Origin: Zhongshania sp.
GTDB lineage: Bacteria; Pseudomonadota; Gammaproteobacteria; Pseudomonadales; Spongiibacteraceae
Assembly (NCBI RefSeq): GCF_029212375.1
Contig: NZ_JARGNU010000020.1
Span: 1 to 59,244 of the forward strand
Reading direction: 5' to 3'
DNA: 59,244 bases
The position numbers and the translations under genes are program-made. Below are positions 16,925 through 25,161 of the stretch, piece after piece (within the stretch, counting starts at the first letter, position 1; every line of letters starts with the position of its first letter). Below the pieces are notes generated by a model. That model made no database searches, was not told the origin of the DNA, and saw only the letters and a program-made list of their open reading frames with translations.

Positions 16925-18727
16925 TTAGCGAACGGTAAAGCGTTCTAAATCCATGCCCATTACACTGTCAGTGCTACTGCCCATCGATCCGCCGTGCGCT
17001 TTAGCGCGTGGCAGTAAACGCGAGAAGTAGAACTCGGCGGTTTCTAGTTTGGCTTGGTAAAAAGCAGAATCGCCTTCACCGCTGGCCAATTTTGTGGCCG
17101 CGACTTCAGCCATCATTGCCCAGTAGTAGGCCATCGACAAATAGCCGCTGTACATCAAAAAGTCGTAAGACGCTGCACCCACTGCATCGCGGTTTTTAGA
17201 GGCGCGAGCCACCATCTTAACCGTGTGCCAGTTCCACGCAATGGTGTAGCCAATCAGTTTTGCAGAGTAGCCGCGACGCTTGCCGCCAATCAGGTTTTTA
17301 AAACCAAATTTATACAGCTTTTTGCAGAAGCCGCCGTAGAGTTTGAAGCCGTCCAGTACCACTTTACGGCCAATCAAATCCATGGCTTGAATGCCAGTGG
17401 TGCCTTCATACAAGGTGGCAATACGGGCATCGCGGTAGATCTGTTCCATGCCGTGTTCTTTGATGTAGCCGTGGCCACCAAACACCTGCATTGCATTGCT
17501 GGCTGATTCCAAGCCGGTTTCAGTCAAAAACGCTTTTAAAATAGGGGTTAAAAAGCCCAGTTCATTTTCGGCGGCATCGCGCTCTTCTTGAGTGTCGGCC
17601 TGCACCATGTGGTCTGAATATTTAGCGGCGTCATAAATCATGGCGCGACCGCCTTCAGCAAAGGCTTTGGCGGTGAGTAGCATGCGGCGCACGTCGGGGT
17701 GATGAATAATGGCATCACCTGGTTTGTCGGGGTTTTTAGTGCCCGACAGTGAACGCATTGAATAGCGGTCCATGGCGTAGGGCAGGGCGTTTTGATACGC
17801 CAATTCTGATGCCGCCAAGCCTTGTATCGCAGTGCCGATTCGCGCGGTGTTCATAAAGGTGAACATGGCGTTCAAACCTTCGTTCTCAACACCCAGCATA
17901 TAACCGGTTGCTTCATCAAAGTTGATGACACAGGTGGCATTGCCGTGAATACCCATTTTGTGCTCAATGCTGCCGCACTTCACGTTGTTGCGCTCGCCAA
18001 GGCTGCTGTCGGCGTTTACATGGAACTTAGGCACAATAAACAGCGAGATACCTTTGGTGCCTTCTGGCGCGCCAGGGGTGCGTGCTAGCACGATGTGAAT
18101 AATGTTTTCGGTTAGATCGTGCTCACCGGCAGAGATAAAGATTTTACTGCCAGTCAGCTTGTAGCTGCCGTCGGGCTGAGGGTCAGCCTTGCTTTTCATT
18201 TGGCCAAGATCCGAGCCGCAGTGGGCCTCGGTTAAGCACATGGTGCCGGTCCAGGTGCCGTCGCAAAGCTTGGGCATATACTGATTTTTTTGCTCTTCAG
18301 TACCGTGTACAAACACGGTATTCATTGCGCCAAGGCTCAGGCCTGGGTACATGCCCCAAGACCAGTTGGCGGTGCCAATCAATTCCGATTTAATCAGGCC
18401 CAGTGACATTGGCAGGCCTTGGCCGCCGTATTCGGTTGGGTGCGACAAACCCTGCCAGCCACCGTCTATCCACATTTGGTAGGCTTCTTTGAAACCGCTT
18501 GGCGTGGTGACTTCGCCATCGTTCCATTTACAGCCTTCTTCATCACCGACTTTATTAAGTGGCGAGAGCACTTCTTCAGCAAATTTTGCCGTTTCTGCAG
18601 TAATGGCTTCAACCATGTCTGGTGTGGCTTCGGCGCCAGCAGCAATGGTTTGGTAGTGGGCCTGGTAGTCTAGGACTTCATTAAGGACGAAGTCGATGTC
18701 TCTAACTGGCGCTTTAAATGTGGTCAT
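16925..18727 (-). CDS. Long acyl-CoA dehydrogenase, DmdC-like
   Basis: 600 residues. The N-terminal extension (KAPVRDIDFVLNEVL) and C-terminal extra domain are typical of the roughly 590-residue acyl-CoA dehydrogenases that include 3-methylmercaptopropionyl-CoA dehydrogenase (DmdC) and several fatty acyl-CoA enzymes. Motifs include CLTEAHCGSDLGQMK (FAD/substrate), FGGHGYIKEHGMEQIYRDARI and the active-site LYEGTTGIQAMD. It introduces the alpha-beta double bond using FAD. DmdC itself is one candidate; the substrate cannot be fixed from sequence, and no other dmd gene is adjacent. The 3' end abuts the shared terminator. Confidence 0.92.
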   Translation of the reverse strand: MTTFKAPVRDIDFVLNEVLDYQAHYQTIAAGAEATPDMVEAITAETAKFAEEVLSPLNKVGDEEGCKWNDGEVTTPSGFKEAYQMWIDGGWQGLSHPTEYGGQGLPMSLGLIKSELIGTANWSWGMYPGLSLGAMNTVFVHGTEEQKNQYMPKLCDGTWTGTMCLTEAHCGSDLGQMKSKADPQPDGSYKLTGSKIFISAGEHDLTENIIHIVLARTPGAPEGTKGISLFIVPKFHVNADSSLGERNNVKCGSIEHKMGIHGNATCVINFDEATGYMLGVENEGLNAMFTFMNTARIGTAIQGLAASELAYQNALPYAMDRYSMRSLSGTKNPDKPGDAIIHHPDVRRMLLTAKAFAEGGRAMIYDAAKYSDHMVQADTQEERDAAENELGFLTPILKAFLTETGLESASNAMQVFGGHGYIKEHGMEQIYRDARIATLYEGTTGIQAMDLIGRKVVLDGFKLYGGFCKKLYKFGFKNLIGGKRRGYSAKLIGYTIAWNWHTVKMVARASKNRDAVGAASYDFLMYSGYLSMAYYWAMMAEVAATKLASGEGDSAFYQAKLETAEFYFSRLLPRAKAHGGSMGSSTDSVMGMDLERFTVR

Positions 18728-19116
18728 ATGTAGCCTCTGTACTTATTCCCAAGATACGGGGTATATCATTAACGTCATGGAGCATAGCGGAAGCGACTAG
18801 GTGGGCAATTGGCCGCATCGAGTTGCTGCGCCGACGCTGCGGTCAATTTAGTGATATTTAGCGCGTATTACCTTGCTAACAGTGGGCTAGCGGGCTTGGT
18901 AGGTAATTACCGCTAGAGAGGTTCTGCAATGCAAAATTTGATCTCAATAGAGCGCCTATTTTACCGTGATGGCCGAGTTCTTTGTTGCCCAAGCTGGCAG
19001 TGAATGATGTCAGTCTTGAGCCGCTTGCTCGCTAGGGTGTACTGTTACAGTATATACATAGCATTACAGCTTTAATCCCACGCTTGATCTGAGTACACAC
19101 TTGGTATGGGGGCACA
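18728..19116. other. 389-base intergenic control region
   Basis: This gap separates two divergent fatty-acid genes. It holds a hairpin (CTAGCGG 18887-18893 with CCGCTAG 18910-18916), the palindrome GGTAATTACC (18902-18911), a 24-codon frame starting at ATG 18929 behind AGAGAGG (speculative), and a 6-bp dyad TACTGT-T-ACAGTA at 19040-19052. The last could be an operator for the downstream enoyl-CoA hydratase-family gene. No larger gene is seen. Confidence 0.5.
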
Positions 19117-20238
19117 ATGCAAATTGAATACTCTGTATGCCTAGAGCGTCATCCGCTGCCGGTGGGGGGCTATTTGGCCCAGCTCACCCTCAATGCGCCT
19201 GCGCGTATCAACGCCTTGACCCTAGAAACCGTCACCTTATTACATCGCTTATTAATAGAACTTCGCGACGACCCCGAGGCGGTAGCGGTGTTTTTTGATG
19301 GCGCGGGCGCCCGAGGTTTTTGTGTGGGCGCAGACGCCCTGCGCATTCGGGCGTCGGCGCTCGCCAATCCCGGTGGCGCGGCGGTGGAGGCAGAAGCCTT
19401 TTTTGCCCATGAATACGCGGCGGCGTATTTAATTCACACCTTTCCTAAACCGGTGGTGTGTTGGGGCAACGGCATTGTGATGGGTGCTGGGCTGGGGTTA
19501 ATGGTGGGGGCCAGTCATCGTATTGTAACGGAGAGTAGCCGGGTTGCCATGCCGGAAATTAGCATTGGTTTATTTCCCAATGTGGGGGCCAGTTGGTTTT
19601 TAGGGCAAATGCCGGGGCGTAGCGGTTTGTTTACCGCCTTGACGGGGGTGGAGTTGTCACCCGCCGATGTGCTCTATGCCGGGCTGGCAGATTATTGCCT
19701 TGCCGACAGCAGTAAAGCCTTGGTATTGCGCAAATTGCTGCAGCTGGACTGGTGCGATGACCCCGAGTGGAATGCCGAGTGTTTAACGGAGTGCTTGACC
19801 GATATTGAGGCAGAACAGGGTGCTGGACTTGGCGCGGCGTCGTTAAAAGATTGTCGAGGCTGGATAGATGAGGTTTGTGCTCAGCCTTCAATGTTGGCGG
19901 TAACCAAAGGCATTTGCCAGTATCGCGGCGCCGACCCATGGCTTAGCAAGGCCGCCCAAGGCCTTTCGGCGGGAGCGGCGAGCACCGCTAAATTAATATT
20001 TCGTCAATTAGATACCGGTCGCGGCCTAAGTTTGCTCGAGGTGTTTCGCATGGAGCTGGTGTTGTCGGCAAACCGAGTGCGCGACCCTGAGTTTGCCGAG
20101 GGCGTTAGGGCGCGCTTAATAGATCGCGATCATGACCCGCGCTGGTGTTACCGCGGTATTGACGAGGTGCCCGAGCTGGAAATGGAGGCGATGTTCAAGT
20201 CGCCTTGGGCAAACAGTCCCCTTGATGAATTGCTGTAA
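19117..20238 (+). CDS. 3-hydroxyisobutyryl-CoA hydrolase-like enoyl-CoA hydratase family protein
   Basis: 373 residues, about 100 longer than plain enoyl-CoA hydratases. The crotonase core has AGARGFCVGADA near residues 66-77, MGAGLGLMVGASHRIVTE (oxyanion hole) and MPEISIGLFPNVGASWFL (the acid-containing motif). The C-terminal ECH_2 extension includes DPEFAEGVRARLIDRDHDPRW, as in 3-hydroxyisobutyryl-CoA hydrolases of valine catabolism. It starts after TGGGGGCACA. Its last 44 bases overlap tail-to-tail with the YjdF/DUF2238 gene. A divergent beta-oxidation dehydrogenase upstream supports a CoA-thioester role. Confidence 0.88.
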   Translation: MQIEYSVCLERHPLPVGGYLAQLTLNAPARINALTLETVTLLHRLLIELRDDPEAVAVFFDGAGARGFCVGADALRIRASALANPGGAAVEAEAFFAHEYAAAYLIHTFPKPVVCWGNGIVMGAGLGLMVGASHRIVTESSRVAMPEISIGLFPNVGASWFLGQMPGRSGLFTALTGVELSPADVLYAGLADYCLADSSKALVLRKLLQLDWCDDPEWNAECLTECLTDIEAEQGAGLGAASLKDCRGWIDEVCAQPSMLAVTKGICQYRGADPWLSKAAQGLSAGAASTAKLIFRQLDTGRGLSLLEVFRMELVLSANRVRDPEFAEGVRARLIDRDHDPRWCYRGIDEVPELEMEAMFKSPWANSPLDELL

Positions 20239-20818
20239 GCTGGCGCTGATGTAGCTTGCTTAAACTTGCTAGGGCGACAATTGCGCCAAGCATGGCCATT
20301 GCCATATCGGATTGGGTGTCCCAAACATAGCCTTGGGTGCCTAGAAATGCCTCGGCATCTTCGCCGCTAAGCGCCGCCACCCACCACTCAATTAGTTCGT
20401 AAAATGCGCTAATGCCCAAGCAAACAAGCACAATCACGCTGCCTAGCCAGCGTGGCTTGGCAATAACCTGATGCCTGAGAAACAACTCGCGACAGACCAT
20501 GGCGGGCACAAAACCCTGTGCAAAGTGGCCGAGCTTGTCATAGTGATTGCGCTGCCAGTGGAATTGCTCGGCCAAATAGTCAAACAGCGGAACCTCGGCG
20601 TAGGTGTAGTGGCCGCCAACCATCAGAATGACACTGTGGACAAGAATTAGGGTGTAGAGCAGAGGGGTTAAGGGAAAGCGCGAGCGGCTGGCCGCCATAA
20701 TAGCTAGGGCGATTAGCGCCGGAATAACCTCTAAGACCCACGTGAAATAATCTTTGGGATTGATGCCCGACCACAGCAATGCAGCGGTGAATATTCCCAG
20801 CCAGCACAGAGTCTTCAT
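20195..20818 (-). CDS. YjdF/DUF2238 family inner-membrane protein
   Basis: 207 residues with several transmembrane helices and the conserved YDKLGHFAQGFVPAMVCREL and WDTQSDMAMAMLGAI stretches of the YjdF (DUF2238) family. Its molecular role is unknown. The final 44 bases lie opposite the 3' end of the enoyl-CoA hydratase gene, so the two transcripts are antisense at their ends. It follows a small lipoprotein gene with a 27-base gap and may share its transcript. Confidence 0.85.
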   Translation of the reverse strand: MKTLCWLGIFTAALLWSGINPKDYFTWVLEVIPALIALAIMAASRSRFPLTPLLYTLILVHSVILMVGGHYTYAEVPLFDYLAEQFHWQRNHYDKLGHFAQGFVPAMVCRELFLRHQVIAKPRWLGSVIVLVCLGISAFYELIEWWVAALSGEDAEAFLGTQGYVWDTQSDMAMAMLGAIVALASLSKLHQRQLTAIHQGDCLPKAT

Positions 20819-20845
20819 GATTATATCTTTCCTTAAATAGCTCGC

Positions 20846-21079
20846 TTAAATATCTTGATCGCGCATCTGCTGCTCGCGGCGCTCAACATCTTTTTGGAGC
20901 TGCTGTTCCATCTGCTGCGCTGAGTTTAAACCCTGCTGCTGAGGGGCACTTAATACGGTGGCAGGGGCCTTGTTGTCTGTTGCTTCACTGCAGCCACTTA
21001 TTAATAGTGCGAGGCCAATAAAAAGCACTGCGGCGCTTGTTGACGCCGCGCTTGGGTAAATTGCAGTAGGGTTTTGCAC
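20846..21079 (-). CDS. Small predicted lipoprotein
   Basis: 77 residues. A hydrophobic signal segment ends in the lipobox LLISGC, with the lipidated Cys near residue 30. The remaining tail is Gln- and charge-rich, with a short coiled-coil-prone end (QQMEQQLQKDVERREQQMRD). It is probably anchored at the outer membrane face. No family recognised. It lies between two small minus-strand genes in the amt group. Confidence 0.7.
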   Translation of the reverse strand: MQNPTAIYPSAASTSAAVLFIGLALLISGCSEATDNKAPATVLSAPQQQGLNSAQQMEQQLQKDVERREQQMRDQDI

Positions 21080-21127
21080 GGTGGTTCTCCAATTTTATCC
21101 GGCGTTAGCGCCGATAAAATCGACGAT

Positions 21128-21766
21128 TTACAGCAGGCTAGCGAGAAAAGGGTCGAGCTTTGGGTGTTGGGCTTGTACGTGCTGAACCCCGCGCGCCAAA
21201 ATTTTATCGGCGTTAACTGGCCCTAAGTTTTCACACAGCAGTACATAGTACTGGTTGAGTAGCTTTTGCAGAAGTGCTGGCGGCGCCGTGCCCAGCTCTA
21301 ATCGCTCGCGGTTGCCCAGCCAGCGCTGCAGCGCCTCAAGAATTGTTAAGGGCAATTGCCGTTGGCGCAGTGCGGCAAATAACTCGATTCTAAGCTTGTG
21401 TTGTTGGCTTTCGTCTACTTGGCTCATCATGGCCAACATTAGCTCGGCAAAGGCCTGACTAGCCGAGGCTGACTCCACATGCTTGGTGCTTGTACTGGTG
21501 TTGCTGTCGCCACGGGGGTCGGCCAGAAGCGCGGTGCTGTCCTGCCCCATGGCATGCAATAAACTGCGCAGAATAGTTGCGCGCTTATCCTTTAAACCGG
21601 CGTTTTGGCAAATGTCGGCTACATAGCGTTGCAGGGCGAGGCTGGGTTGGTCGGCGTAGCGATTCTCCCAGTGGGTGACAGCTTTGAGCAGTGTCGCTTC
21701 ATCTAAAAAGGGTTTGAGTCCGGTATATATCGCGCGCCGCCGTTCGCTGAGGCTTCGCTTAGTCAT
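21128..21766 (-). CDS. Conserved hypothetical protein coupled to amt
   Basis: 212 residues, basic at the N-terminus (MTKRSLSERRRAIYTGL), mainly helical, with no signal peptide, membrane helix or motif I recognise. Its ATG overlaps the amt stop (TAATG), so translation is probably coupled to the ammonium transporter. Position suggests an accessory role in nitrogen response, but only position. Confidence 0.65.
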   Translation of the reverse strand: MTKRSLSERRRAIYTGLKPFLDEATLLKAVTHWENRYADQPSLALQRYVADICQNAGLKDKRATILRSLLHAMGQDSTALLADPRGDSNTSTSTKHVESASASQAFAELMLAMMSQVDESQQHKLRIELFAALRQRQLPLTILEALQRWLGNRERLELGTAPPALLQKLLNQYYVLLCENLGPVNADKILARGVQHVQAQHPKLDPFLASLL

Positions 21767-23067
21767 TAGCGTAAATCCATATTGGTGGCGCGGTCGGCAG
21801 TGTAGGCGATATTGCCGGAGTCGAATTCGGGGTAGCCTATTTCGGCGTGCTCACTTAAATCTAGGCCGCGCTGCTCGTGCTGTGCTGGCGCGCGCAGACC
21901 CATCACTATGTCGATGGCAAAATACATAATAAGTGCGCAGCAGAAAGTCCAAATAAAACAGGCGGCAATACCAATTAGCTGCACGGTTATAAGGTGGCCG
22001 TTAAAGAGATTGCCGGTGTAAAACATACCTGCAGCGAGGGTTCCCCACGCGCCGGCAAAGCCGTGAACAGAGACGGCGCCTACTACGTCATCTAAGCGCA
22101 TGCGCAGCATCAGCTGGCTGCCAAGGGTGCATACCACACCGCCAATGGCGCCGGTTAGCGCGGCATACATTGGCAGCATAGTGGCGCAGCCGGCGGTGAT
22201 GGCGACAAGGCCGGCAATGCTGCCATTCACGGTGTCGGTGAGTAGAATGGGTCGGCGCATGACTACCGCGAGCAACATACTGGCTGTGGCGCCAGCGGCG
22301 GCGGCGAGCTGAGTATTAAGGTTGATTAAACCAATATCGGTTGAGGCCGCAAGGGTGGAACCGCCATTAAACCCGAACCAGCCAAACCACAGAATAAAGC
22401 CGCCAAGTGCCACAAAGGTTAAATTGTGGCCGCGTATCTCGCGCGGCGCGCCTTGTCTGTCAAAGCGACCTAGGCGGGGGCCCAAAATAATAATACCGGC
22501 CAGTGCCGTCCATGCGCCAACTGAATGAACTACGGTCGAGCCTGCAAAATCGATAAAGCCCAATTTTGCCAGCCAGCCATCGGCATTCCACACCCAGCTA
22601 CCAAATATTGGGTAGATCACCGCGGTGATAAACAGCGCGCCAACCAGATAGGCATCAAAGCGGGTGCGCTCGGCCATGGCGCCGCTGGCGATGGTTACGG
22701 CGGTGGCGGCAAACATGGTTTGAAATAACAGTACCCCGTAGGTGGTGGGGTCGCTGTCGTTAATAAGGAATAGGTCGGTGCCGATCAGGCCGCTGGGGTT
22801 GCTGCCAAACATAAGGCCGTAACCCAGTGCCCAAAAAATCAAGGTGCCTAGGCACACATCCATGTAGTTCTTCATTACTACGTTTAGGGCGTTTTTACTT
22901 CTAGACATACCGCATTCCAAAAGCGCGAAACCGGCCTGCATTAAAAACACCAGCGCACTGGCGGTGACGAGCCAGACCATGTCAGTGGCGGGGTCACCGT
23001 CGGCGGCAAAGGCGAGTGGGGAAAACAGCAGTATGGCGAATGCAAAGGGTTGGTGCGTTTTTTTCAT
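21766..23067 (-). CDS. amt: Ammonium transporter Amt
   Basis: 433 residues from the ATG at 23067, preserving a signal-peptide-like start (MKKTHQPFAFAILLFSPLAF) and about 11 hydrophobic segments. Amt hallmarks include FALLECGMSRSKNALNVVMK, GAMAERTRF and SVGAWTALAG, with HGFAGAWGTLAAG near the C-terminus (pore His). An upstream frame extension to 23112 is possible but less likely. The trimeric channel takes up ammonium/ammonia and is usually gated by GlnK; no glnK gene is next to it. A sigma54 promoter and NtrC-like sites lie upstream. A 7-bp inverted repeat (ACCTTAT/ATAAGGT) covers the ribosome-site region. Confidence 0.95.
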   Translation of the reverse strand: MKKTHQPFAFAILLFSPLAFAADGDPATDMVWLVTASALVFLMQAGFALLECGMSRSKNALNVVMKNYMDVCLGTLIFWALGYGLMFGSNPSGLIGTDLFLINDSDPTTYGVLLFQTMFAATAVTIASGAMAERTRFDAYLVGALFITAVIYPIFGSWVWNADGWLAKLGFIDFAGSTVVHSVGAWTALAGIIILGPRLGRFDRQGAPREIRGHNLTFVALGGFILWFGWFGFNGGSTLAASTDIGLINLNTQLAAAAGATASMLLAVVMRRPILLTDTVNGSIAGLVAITAGCATMLPMYAALTGAIGGVVCTLGSQLMLRMRLDDVVGAVSVHGFAGAWGTLAAGMFYTGNLFNGHLITVQLIGIAACFIWTFCCALIMYFAIDIVMGLRAPAQHEQRGLDLSEHAEIGYPEFDSGNIAYTADRATNMDLR

Positions 23068-23129
23068 CAGAAACCTTATTTCATAAGGTGGTTGCGCACT
23101 TAATCGGCGCAACCCTTAACTAGCGTTAT

Positions 23130-23145
23130 TGCAACTGCTATGCCA
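23130..23145 (-). promoter_or_regulatory. Sigma54 promoter of amt
   Basis: On the minus strand the sequence is TGGCATAGCAGTTGCA, matching the sigma54 consensus TGGCAC-N5-TTGCA with the GG and GC exactly ten bases apart. Transcription would start near 23118, about 50 bases before the amt ATG at 23067. This fits nitrogen-regulated expression. Confidence 0.8.
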
Positions 23146-23229
23146 CATATTATCGGTTCGAAAAGTTGTTGCGGTCTGCGGAGCTTTGGCGATTTTGCCG
23201 CCAGTATTGGGTAAATAAAGGGATTTAAA

Positions 23230-23297
23230 GCATCGTTATGGTGCAAAAAATCTACGTAGGCTTGGGTGTGGTGCGTGTAAACGCATTTTGGTGGTGC
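23230..23297. promoter_or_regulatory. Two NtrC-like enhancer sites upstream of amt
   Basis: GCATCGTTATGGTGC (23230-23244) and GCATTTTGGTGGTGC (23283-23297) share the form GCAT-N6-GGTGC, close to the NtrC enhancer consensus GCAC-N7-TGGTGC. Both lie 85-170 bases upstream of the sigma54 promoter, the normal distance for an enhancer-bound activator. Confidence 0.5.
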
Positions 23298-23443
23298 CGT
23301 TATTTAGATAGGGCTTAACTATCGTGATTATGGTTTTAATTTGTTATATGTGTTGATGGTGAGAGCTTATTATTAATACGTGTTTACCTTTGACACGAAT
23401 AAAAGCCCACAGGGGTTTGGACAGTATTGAGAGGCTTGCCAGC

Positions 23444-23656
23444 ATGAAAAAAACAATCAGTTTTGCCATGATGCATTTCAGCGTCGCATTTTCGGTAGCC
23501 TACTTACTCACCGGCAGTGCGGTAATTGGCGGCATGCTGGCCTTGGTTGAGCCAGCGGTGAATACCGTGGTGTTTTACTTTCATGAGAAGGCGTGGGCGA
23601 GTATAGACCATGCATCGCGTGCGCCGAATGATAATGCGGGCCGGTTCCACGTGTGA
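23444..23656 (+). CDS. DUF2061 membrane protein
   Basis: 70 residues from ATG 23444 behind GAGAGG; earlier in-frame codons read badly against the family. MKKTISFAMMHFSVAFSVAY, LLTGSAVIGGMLALVEP and VVFYFHEKAW match the DUF2061 (chlorhexidine-efflux-transporter-like) family of two-helix membrane proteins. Its function is not established. It diverges from amt. Confidence 0.85.
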   Translation: MKKTISFAMMHFSVAFSVAYLLTGSAVIGGMLALVEPAVNTVVFYFHEKAWASIDHASRAPNDNAGRFHV

Positions 23657-23673
23657 ATGCTTGGTAATACTGT

Positions 23674-23853
23674 TTAAAACAGGAGTGTTTTAATAAGACC
23701 TAACACTAAGGCAACACCGACCAGCGGCAATATCCAACGGCTAATCTTAGCTTGCTGTTCGGCATTGGCTTTGGGAGCAAAGCGCTCGAGCAGTGGCACG
23801 ATAATAATCAGGGCAATAAACAAAACAGCAAGTAAGCTGAGCAGAGTTGGCAT
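23674..23853 (-). CDS. 59-residue single- or double-helix membrane protein
   Basis: A short minus-strand frame from ATG 23853 to TAA 23674. It has two hydrophobic helices, LLSLLAVLFIALIIIVPLLE (residues 4-23) and ILPLVGVALVLGLIKTLLF at the C-terminus, joined by a polar stretch KANAEQQAKISRW. This regular pattern and codon use like its neighbours suggest a genuine small membrane protein. No family recognised. It is convergent with the DUF2061 gene. Confidence 0.6.
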   Translation of the reverse strand: MPTLLSLLAVLFIALIIIVPLLERFAPKANAEQQAKISRWILPLVGVALVLGLIKTLLF

Positions 23854-24144
23854 AGCGCTTGGCCTTTAATAAATAGGAGTTAATTTGCAGACGGGCCAAA
23901 ATGGCGTTTGTGCAGGACATTAGACGAATGCCCTGTGGAAATCCTATTTTAAGTATGACCGAGTAGCCATGAACAATACAAACGCTGATTTGCGGCCGTG
24001 TTGGCTTTGGTGCTTAGCGATCTCTGGCGAGGGTGCGCAGCTGCCAGTTTTGCGCTTTTGGTAGGGTATTCTCAGCCTTGTACAAAACGGTCATAAATAT
24101 TCAATAAGCTGGTTCAAACACACTCTACTGTGGGCGATACCGAC

Positions 24145-25065
24145 ATGAATTTGGATGAGAGCATGGTTATGGAGCGAATCAAAGACGATTTGCTCGACAG
24201 CTACGATGAAGAGTTAGAACTGGAATTAGACGATCATTTTGACGAGGGCGTGTACCCAGAAAACGCGGATGCCGATGTTAAGGAAGAGCGTAGATTGGCG
24301 CGCCGCGTTTACTTTAAAGAATTGTTCCGCCTGCAAACTGAACTCGTGAAATTGCAAGACTGGGTGGCAGACAGCGGCCATAAGGTGGTGGTTATTTTTG
24401 AAGGCCGCGATGCAGCCGGTAAGGGCGGTGTTATTAAACGCATTACCCAGCGTCTTAATCCGCGTATTTGCCGTATTGCCGCATTGCCAGCGCCCAACGA
24501 GCGAGAGCGCACACAATGGTATTTTCAGCGCTATGTGTCGCATTTGCCCGCTGCCGGTGAAATCGTGTTATTTGATCGTAGCTGGTATAACCGCGCTGGT
24601 GTTGAGCGGGTTATGGGCTTTTGCAGTGATGCTGAATACCACGAGTTTTTCCACACGGTGCCAGATTTTGAGCGCATGTTGTCGCGCTCTGGTATTCAGG
24701 TCATTAAATATTGGTTTTCAATTTCAGACGAAGAGCAATACTCGCGATTTTTGAGCCGCGTACACGATCCACTAAAACAGTGGAAACTAAGCCCGATGGA
24801 TCTAGAGTCGCGCCGCCGTTGGGAGCAATACACCAAAGCCAAAGAAATTATGTTGGCACGCACCCATATCGACGAAGCGCCGTGGTGGGTGGTTGAAGCG
24901 GTGAATAAAAAGAAAGCGCGCCTCAATTGCATAAGCCATCTTTTAAGTCAGATTCCCTATCAAGAGCTAAAGCGCCCTTTGATAGAGTTGCCAGCGAGGG
25001 AAAATAACGCAGATTATATTCGTCAGCCTGTGCCAAAAGAGATGTTTATACCTGAGTCGTATTGA
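24145..25065 (+). CDS. ppk2: Polyphosphate kinase 2 (PPK2)
   Basis: 306 residues of the PPK2 class-I type. Walker A FEGRDAAGKGG is near residues 85-95, APNERERTQWYFQRY (lid) near residue 114, and Walker B LFDRSWYNRAG near residue 141. An acidic N-terminal tail precedes the kinase core. PPK2 moves phosphate between polyphosphate and nucleotides, often GDP or ADP. The ATG at 24145 is chosen; a GTG at 24130 is possible. It faces away from the phosphate-uptake genes, which lie convergent beyond a hairpin. Confidence 0.95.
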   Translation: MNLDESMVMERIKDDLLDSYDEELELELDDHFDEGVYPENADADVKEERRLARRVYFKELFRLQTELVKLQDWVADSGHKVVVIFEGRDAAGKGGVIKRITQRLNPRICRIAALPAPNERERTQWYFQRYVSHLPAAGEIVLFDRSWYNRAGVERVMGFCSDAEYHEFFHTVPDFERMLSRSGIQVIKYWFSISDEEQYSRFLSRVHDPLKQWKLSPMDLESRRRWEQYTKAKEIMLARTHIDEAPWWVVEAVNKKKARLNCISHLLSQIPYQELKRPLIELPARENNADYIRQPVPKEMFIPESY

Positions 25066-25079
25066 GTCTTAGACATGAT

Positions 25080-25116
25080 GCTTAACGGGAGACCATCCTA
25101 TTGTCTCCCGTTAAGC
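25080..25116. terminator. Hairpin terminator after ppk2
   Basis: GCTTAACGGGAGAC (25080-25093) and GTCTCCCGTTAAGC (25103-25116) form a perfect 14-bp stem with a 9-base loop just after the ppk2 stop and before the convergent PstS-like gene. There is no long T tract, so it may be weak, but the position and symmetry suit a shared terminator. Confidence 0.8.
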
Positions 25117-25161
25117 GTTCTACCCAACCGAGATTGGGTGGCGTGAGATGCGTGCTAAACC

